From Lutibaculum sp963816555 (lineage in GTDB: Bacteria; Pseudomonadota; Alphaproteobacteria; Rhizobiales; Tepidamorphaceae), in contig CAWFLD010000006.1 of assembly GCA_963816555.1 (NCBI GenBank), positions 1 to 64,000 on the forward strand: a stretch of 64,000 nucleotides of DNA. Direction: 5' to 3'. A program made the position numbers and the translations under genes. Positions 60,154-64,000 of this stretch are shown here, piece after piece; position 1 is the first letter of the stretch; every line of letters starts with the position of its first letter. The notes under the pieces are model-generated. The model was not told the origin of the DNA. It saw nothing but the letters and a program-made list of their open reading frames with translations, and did no database searches.

Positions 60154-61470
60154 TCAATCGAGCGGCGGGGACCAGGCGGGGTCGGCGGCGAAGCCCGGCG
60201 TCTGCACACGCTGCTCGTTGTAGCCGGTGATGTCGACCGTCCAGAGGCTCGGGCCGCCGGAGGCGCCGGGCGTCTCGCGCGTGTACATCAGGATGCGGCC
60301 GTTGGGCGCCCAGGTCGGGCTCTCGATGACGTCGGAGCTGGTCGCCAGGATGCGCTCGCCCGAGCCGTCCGGCCGCATGACGCCGATCATGAACTGGCCG
60401 CCCGACAGCTTCGTGAAGGCGACGAGGTCGCCGCGCGGCGACCACGCCGGCTGCCCGTAGCGGCCGTCGCCGAAGCTGATGCGCTGCGGATTGCCGCCGC
60501 CCGCGCCCATCACGTAGACCTGCTGCGAGCCGCCGCGGTCGGACTCGAAGACGACCTGGCCGCCGTCGGGCGAATAGGACGGGCTCGTGTCGATCGCCGC
60601 GGTGTTGGTCAGCCGCTGCGTGGCGCGGCTGCGCAGGTCCATCTCGTAGATGTTGGCGTTGCCGCCCTGCTGCAGGCTGAGGATGACGCGCTGGCCGTCC
60701 GGCGAGAAGCGCGGCGCGAAGCTCATGCCGGGGAAGTTGCCGAGGACCTCGCGCTGCCCGGTCTCGATGTTGAGCAGATAGACGCGCGGCGTCTCGCCCA
60801 GCGGCTGCGAGACGTAGGTGATCTCCTGGCGCGACGGCGAGAAGCGCGGGCTGCGCACGATCTCGTTGGGCTGGTTGGTGAGGTAGCGCACGTTGGCGCC
60901 GTCCTGGTCCATGATCGCCAGCCGCCGCATGCGGTTGTCCTTCGGGCCGCTCTCCTCCACGAAGACGATGCGCGTGTCGAAGTAGCCCTGCTCGCCGGTC
61001 AGCCGCTCGTAGACGGCGTCGGCGATGATGTGGCCGATGCGGCGGATGTTGTCGGCGCCGGCGAAATATTGCTGGCCGATCATCTGCTGCCCGGAGGCCA
61101 CGTCCCACAGGCGGAACTCCGCCTTGAGCCGCCCGTCGGGCTGCGCCATGACGCGGCCGGTGACCAGCGCCTGGGCGTTGATCGTCCGCCAGCTGCCGAA
61201 GTTCGGCACCGCGTCGACGCCGAGCCCGGCCTCGATGAAGGCGGCGGGATCGATCGGCTGGAACAGGCCGGAGCGCCGCAGGTCGCTCGTCACGACGTCG
61301 GCGACCTGGGAGCCGAGCTGCGGGTCGCCCGCCGGATCGGCGAAGCGCGTGATGGCAATCGGCAGGGGCTGGACCCTGCCCTGCGTCACGTCGAGCTCGA
61401 GCACGGCGTGCGCCCGTTGGGACACGAACATGCTCGCAAGCACGAGCGCGGCGGTCATAAATCGCTTCAT
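60154..61470 (-). CDS. tolB: Tol-Pal system protein TolB
   Basis: A 438-residue periplasmic protein with a signal peptide ending QRAHAVLELDV (about residue 22). The N-terminal domain (PLPIAITRFADPAGDPQLGS) is followed by a six-bladed beta-propeller with repeated SPDG/SPRF motifs (RFSPSRQEITYVSQ, RFSPDGQRVILS, SYSPDGGQVVFESDRGG). It binds Pal and TolA. The ATG at 61470 begins MKRFMTAALVLASM. Confidence 0.95.
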   Translation of the reverse strand: MKRFMTAALVLASMFVSQRAHAVLELDVTQGRVQPLPIAITRFADPAGDPQLGSQVADVVTSDLRRSGLFQPIDPAAFIEAGLGVDAVPNFGSWRTINAQALVTGRVMAQPDGRLKAEFRLWDVASGQQMIGQQYFAGADNIRRIGHIIADAVYERLTGEQGYFDTRIVFVEESGPKDNRMRRLAIMDQDGANVRYLTNQPNEIVRSPRFSPSRQEITYVSQPLGETPRVYLLNIETGQREVLGNFPGMSFAPRFSPDGQRVILSLQQGGNANIYEMDLRSRATQRLTNTAAIDTSPSYSPDGGQVVFESDRGGSQQVYVMGAGGGNPQRISFGDGRYGQPAWSPRGDLVAFTKLSGGQFMIGVMRPDGSGERILATSSDVIESPTWAPNGRILMYTRETPGASGGPSLWTVDITGYNEQRVQTPGFAADPAWSPPLD

Positions 61471-61502
61471 GGCAACCACTCGGGGACTGCTGGGAGCCGG
61501 CG

Positions 61503-62576
61503 TCAACCGCCGAGCATCTCCCGTGGATCGAAGTTGACGTGGACCTCCTGCCAGAGATCGTATTTCTCCGGCGGGAGGCTGTAGGGCTGGCAGGAAATGA
61601 CGGCGCGGATCGCCGCCTCGGCGGCGATCATGAAGATCTCCTGGCCGCTGGGGTTCAGGAGCTCGGGATTGCGGGTCAGGGTGCCGTCGGGATTGAAGGC
61701 GATGTCGAGCTTGACGACCATCGCGCCGGCGTCGAGCACGCCGATCGGCGGGCTCCAGCACTGGGCGATCTGACGGCGCAGCGCGTCGATCTCGCTGATC
61801 GACAGCGTCATGTCGGTGCCGCTCGACAGGCCCTGCCCGGCCTGCGTGGTGCCGGTGCCGCTCACGGCGCCGCCGGATTGCGGCACCTTGTTGAGGAGCG
61901 CCGCGATCTTGTCGGCGTCGAAGCCGCCCTTCGGCTTGGCCGGCGCCGGCGGCTCGGGCTTCGGCTTCGGCGCCTCGGCGACCTGCTGCTTCGGCTCGGG
62001 CTTCTGCTCGGCTTCTGCTCAGGCTTGGGCTCCGGCGGCTTCGGCCGCTCCGCGATCTTCGGCTTGGCCGGCGGGACCGGCACGTCGGTCGGCTGGCGGC
62101 TCGGGCGCCTCGGCCTTCTCGGGCGCGGGCTCCGGAGCGGGCGCAGGCGCGGGGGCCGGCTCGGGCTTCGCCTTGGGCGGCTCGGGAGCGGGTTTCGGCT
62201 CCGGCGGGATCGAGGCGGTGCGCAGCTCGGCCGGCTTCGGCTCGGGCTTCGGCGCCGGCTCGGGCTTGGGCGCCGGCTCGGGCTTGGGCGCGTCGGCGAT
62301 CTCGGGGGCGGTGCTCTGCGCCTTGGCGGCCTGCGGCTTCTCCGTCTCGTGCTCGGCCTTGGCCACGTCCGGCTTCGGCTTCGGCGGCGCCGGCACCTCC
62401 TTCGGCTTGGCCTTCTCCTCGCCCTGGGTGATCTTGGTGAACTCGGCGACCGACACGAGGTCGACGGGCAGCGGCTTCTCGAGCGAGGGAAGCGGCTCGC
62501 TGAACGGCAGCGAGAACAGCCCCCATCCGATGATCAGGGCATGCCCGACGGCAGAGGCGGTCAAAGCGGCGCGCAT
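61503..62576 (-). pseudogene. tolA: TolA, with two compensating frame breaks in the repeat region
   Basis: A TonB/TolA-type energy transducer. An N-terminal membrane helix (ALTASAVGHALIIGWGLFSL) is followed by a long Pro/Lys/Glu/Ala-rich linker and a C-terminal domain (LRRQIAQCWSPPIGVLDAGA through VHVNFDPREMLGG). The frame leaves at about 62075-62092 and returns near 62008, where GCTCGGCTTCTG lacks one G compared with the repeated GCTCGGGCTTC units. Total length (1074 nt, 357 residues) stays a multiple of three. The gene is essential for the Tol machine in many species, so sequencing errors in a repeat are the likely cause. Confidence 0.82.
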
Positions 62577-62586
62577 GGCGTCGTCC

Positions 62587-63039
62587 TCACCTCTGCGACT
62601 GCTCGATGTCCGTCACGAGGCCGATGCGGTTGAAGCCCGCCTCGTTCAGCCGGCCCATGACGCGCATGACCTCGCCATAGCCCACGCCCCGGTCGGCGCG
62701 CACGAAGACCCGCTCCTGCGTGCCCTGCTGGGCGATCGCCTTGAGCTTGGGGACGAGCTCGTCGATCGGGATCTGAGTGTCCTGCAGGAAGACCTGGCCT
62801 TCCGCATTCACGCTCACGGTCAATGGCTCCTTGTCGGATTCAAGCGCGTTGGCCCGCGTCTCGGGCAGTTCGATCGGAACCCCGACCGTGAGGAGCGGCG
62901 CGGAGACCATGAACACGATGAGGAGGACGAGCATCACGTCCACGAAGGGCGTGACGTTGATCTCGCTCATCGGGCGGTGGCGACGCCTCGAACGGCGCCG
63001 TCCGCCCCCGCTTCCAGATGTTGCGACGCCGGCTCCCAT
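62587..63039 (-). CDS. tolR: TolR (ExbD-family biopolymer transporter)
   Basis: A 150-residue protein with one membrane helix. A basic Gly/Arg-rich N-terminus precedes MSEINVTPFVDVMLVLLIVF, in which the Asp is the proton-carrying residue. The periplasmic domain ends with VMGRLNEAGFNRIGLVTD. With TolQ it uses the proton gradient to energise TolA. Confidence 0.94.
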   Translation of the reverse strand: MGAGVATSGSGGGRRRSRRRHRPMSEINVTPFVDVMLVLLIVFMVSAPLLTVGVPIELPETRANALESDKEPLTVSVNAEGQVFLQDTQIPIDELVPKLKAIAQQGTQERVFVRADRGVGYGEVMRVMGRLNEAGFNRIGLVTDIEQSQR

Positions 63040-63044
63040 CGCAC

Positions 63045-63743
63045 CTAACTCCGCTCATCCAATTGCCGCGAAAGTATGGCTGTGAACTCGTCCGCGAAGG
63101 CGTCCAGGCGCTCGACGATGCGCGCCACGTCGTTGGAAAGCTTGTTGTAGGCGATGACCGCGGGGATGGCGGCGAGCAGCCCCAGCGCGGTGGCGAACAG
63201 CGCCTCGGCGATGCCCGGCGCGACGACGGCGAGGTTCGTGCTCTTGGTGGCGGCGATCGAGGTGAAGGCCGTCATGATGCCCCACACCGTGCCGAACAGG
63301 CCGATGAACGGCGCCGCCGAGCCGACCGTGGCGAGGAACAGGAGGCGGCTCTCGAGCTGCGAGGCCTCGCGGGTGACGGTCACGTCGAGCACCTTCTCGA
63401 CGCGCGACTGGACGCCGGCGCGCGACAAGGCGCCCGCGTCGTGGCTGCGCCGCCACTCGCGCATCGCCGCGACGAAGACGGCGGCCATGCCGGAGTTCGT
63501 GCGGCCGGAGAGCTGCTGGTAGAGCTCCTCCAGCGACTGGCCGGACCAGAAGGTCTGCTCGAACCGGTCCATGCGCCGCCGGGCGCGCCGGTACATGACG
63601 ATCTTCTCGAAGATGATCGCCCAGCACCACACCGATGCGGCGAGCAGCCCCAGCATGACCAGCTTGACGACGATGTGGGCGTGCCAGAAGAGACCGAGGA
63701 TCGAGATGTCCCCGGTCGGGGCAGCCAGGGTGGTAGCGTCCAT
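63045..63743 (-). CDS. tolQ: TolQ (ExbB/MotA-family proton channel)
   Basis: A 232-residue inner-membrane protein with three helices (the first HAHIVVKLVMLGLLAASVWCW) and the family core LATVGSAAPFIGLFGTVWGI through GIAEALFATALGLLAAIPAV. It forms the proton channel with TolR. ATG 63743 gives MDATTLAAPTGDISIL, close to other alphaproteobacterial TolQ starts. An upstream ATG at 63776 has a better ribosome site (AAGG) and would add 11 residues. Confidence 0.93.
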   Translation of the reverse strand: MDATTLAAPTGDISILGLFWHAHIVVKLVMLGLLAASVWCWAIIFEKIVMYRRARRRMDRFEQTFWSGQSLEELYQQLSGRTNSGMAAVFVAAMREWRRSHDAGALSRAGVQSRVEKVLDVTVTREASQLESRLLFLATVGSAAPFIGLFGTVWGIMTAFTSIAATKSTNLAVVAPGIAEALFATALGLLAAIPAVIAYNKLSNDVARIVERLDAFADEFTAILSRQLDERS

Positions 63744-63922
63744 TCGCGACAACTCGTGAAACTGGGCCTCGGGCATCCGCAAGTGCCTTGGGCGACCGCG
63801 CGCATCGCGACCGCCGTCCGCGGACAGGCAGCGGCTTGAAATCCCGGGCAAAACTGCTGGGGAATGTGTCGAATTGAGGGCTTTTGCGCCGAGCCTGCCG
63901 CGTGAGATGAAACGCCGGCTTG

Positions 63923-63938
63923 GTTAACGCCGGGTTAC
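63923..63938 (-). promoter_or_regulatory. CtrA-like box upstream of tolQ
   Basis: On the minus strand GTAACCCGGCGTTAAC differs from TTAA-N7-TTAAC at one position. It lies about 150-200 bases before the tolQ start and overlaps the stop of the open frame at the window edge. Tol-Pal is needed for outer-membrane constriction, so cell-cycle control would make sense; this is inference. Confidence 0.4.
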
Positions 63939-64000
63939 GGCGTCACTTCGGGAGTCACTTCGGGAGTCCGTTCGGGCATCACTCCGGCGCCTCCGGCTGG
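63935..64000 (-). CDS. Partial C-terminal end of an upstream gene (21 residues visible)
   Basis: An open frame enters from the right edge and stops at TAA (63937-63935). It reads GVMPERTPEVTPEVTP at the end. A 12-base direct repeat inside keeps the frame and encodes TPEV units, which supports coding. A tol cluster is often preceded by the acyl-CoA thioesterase gene ybgC, but too little is visible to name this gene. Confidence 0.35.
   Translation of the reverse strand, partial: PAGGAGVMPERTPEVTPEVTP
63942..63977. repeat. Three 12-base direct repeats
   Basis: GTCACTTCGGGA occurs twice in tandem (63942-63953, 63954-63965), followed by a diverged third unit GTCCGTTCGGGC (63966-63977). The period of 12 would add or remove four residues per unit if the region is coding. 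Confidence 0.7.

Overview
The window reads as a piece of chromosome from a high-GC alphaproteobacterium, most likely of the order Hyphomicrobiales (Rhizobiales). Supporting signs are the purA neighbourhood, the rluD-rpoH pair, a serC-serA operon and an ornithine decarboxylase gene that both carry long structured leaders, a homospermidine synthase, two Omp25/Omp31-type beta-barrels, the block tolQ-tolR-tolA-tolB-pal-cpoB-tilS-ftsH followed by glmM, and candidate CtrA boxes. The genus cannot be fixed from the sequence.

The left part (1-26.8 kb) is accessory catabolism and transport. At 1.4-8.6 kb lies a peptide-type ABC importer (binding protein, two permeases, a double ATPase) with a CocE/NonD-type hydrolase. 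At 8.6-13.5 kb are an HSL-type esterase, a LysR regulator with a PcaC-like and a PcaD-like gene, and an ornithine cyclodeaminase facing an Lrp/AsnC regulator. At 13.5-26.8 kb is the most interesting block. A LysR gene faces a long co-directional run: D-amino-acid-transaminase-like enzyme, polar amino-acid ABC importer, DmpA-type D-aminopeptidase, VanX-type D-Ala-D-Ala dipeptidase, a complete Dpp-type importer with a fused double ATPase, and a D-threonine aldolase/D-serine dehydratase-type enzyme. Together these could take up and catabolise D-amino-acid-containing peptides, for example peptidoglycan fragments.

A tRNA-Glu gene at 27.1 kb marks the switch to mostly core genes: rluD, rpoH, a YbhN-like membrane protein, copper delivery to cytochrome oxidase (SCO, PCu(A)C, DUF2946), a GST, thiXY under a TPP riboswitch, a membrane-anchored low-complexity protein, purA, a DMT exporter, and the polyamine operon (ornithine decarboxylase, GNAT, homospermidine synthase). 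After a REP-like patch and a cupin gene comes a visibly lower-GC SASA-type esterase. Then follow a LOG-family protein, serC-serA, tandem outer-membrane proteins, a class V aminotransferase, glmM, a receiver protein lacking its phospho-acceptor Asp, and the ftsH-tilS-cpoB-pal-tolBARQ block up to the right edge.

A technical point affects the reading of many genes. About a dozen single-base frame breaks occur in otherwise well-conserved genes (near 2254, 5.74, 6.07, 7.44-8.2, 11.0, 23.1, 37.0 and 62.0-62.1 kb). Several compensate each other or sit in homopolymer or repeat tracts, and gene lengths return to multiples of three once they are corrected. Sequence error is therefore more likely than true gene decay. 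No rRNA, CRISPR array, insertion sequence or phage gene was found.
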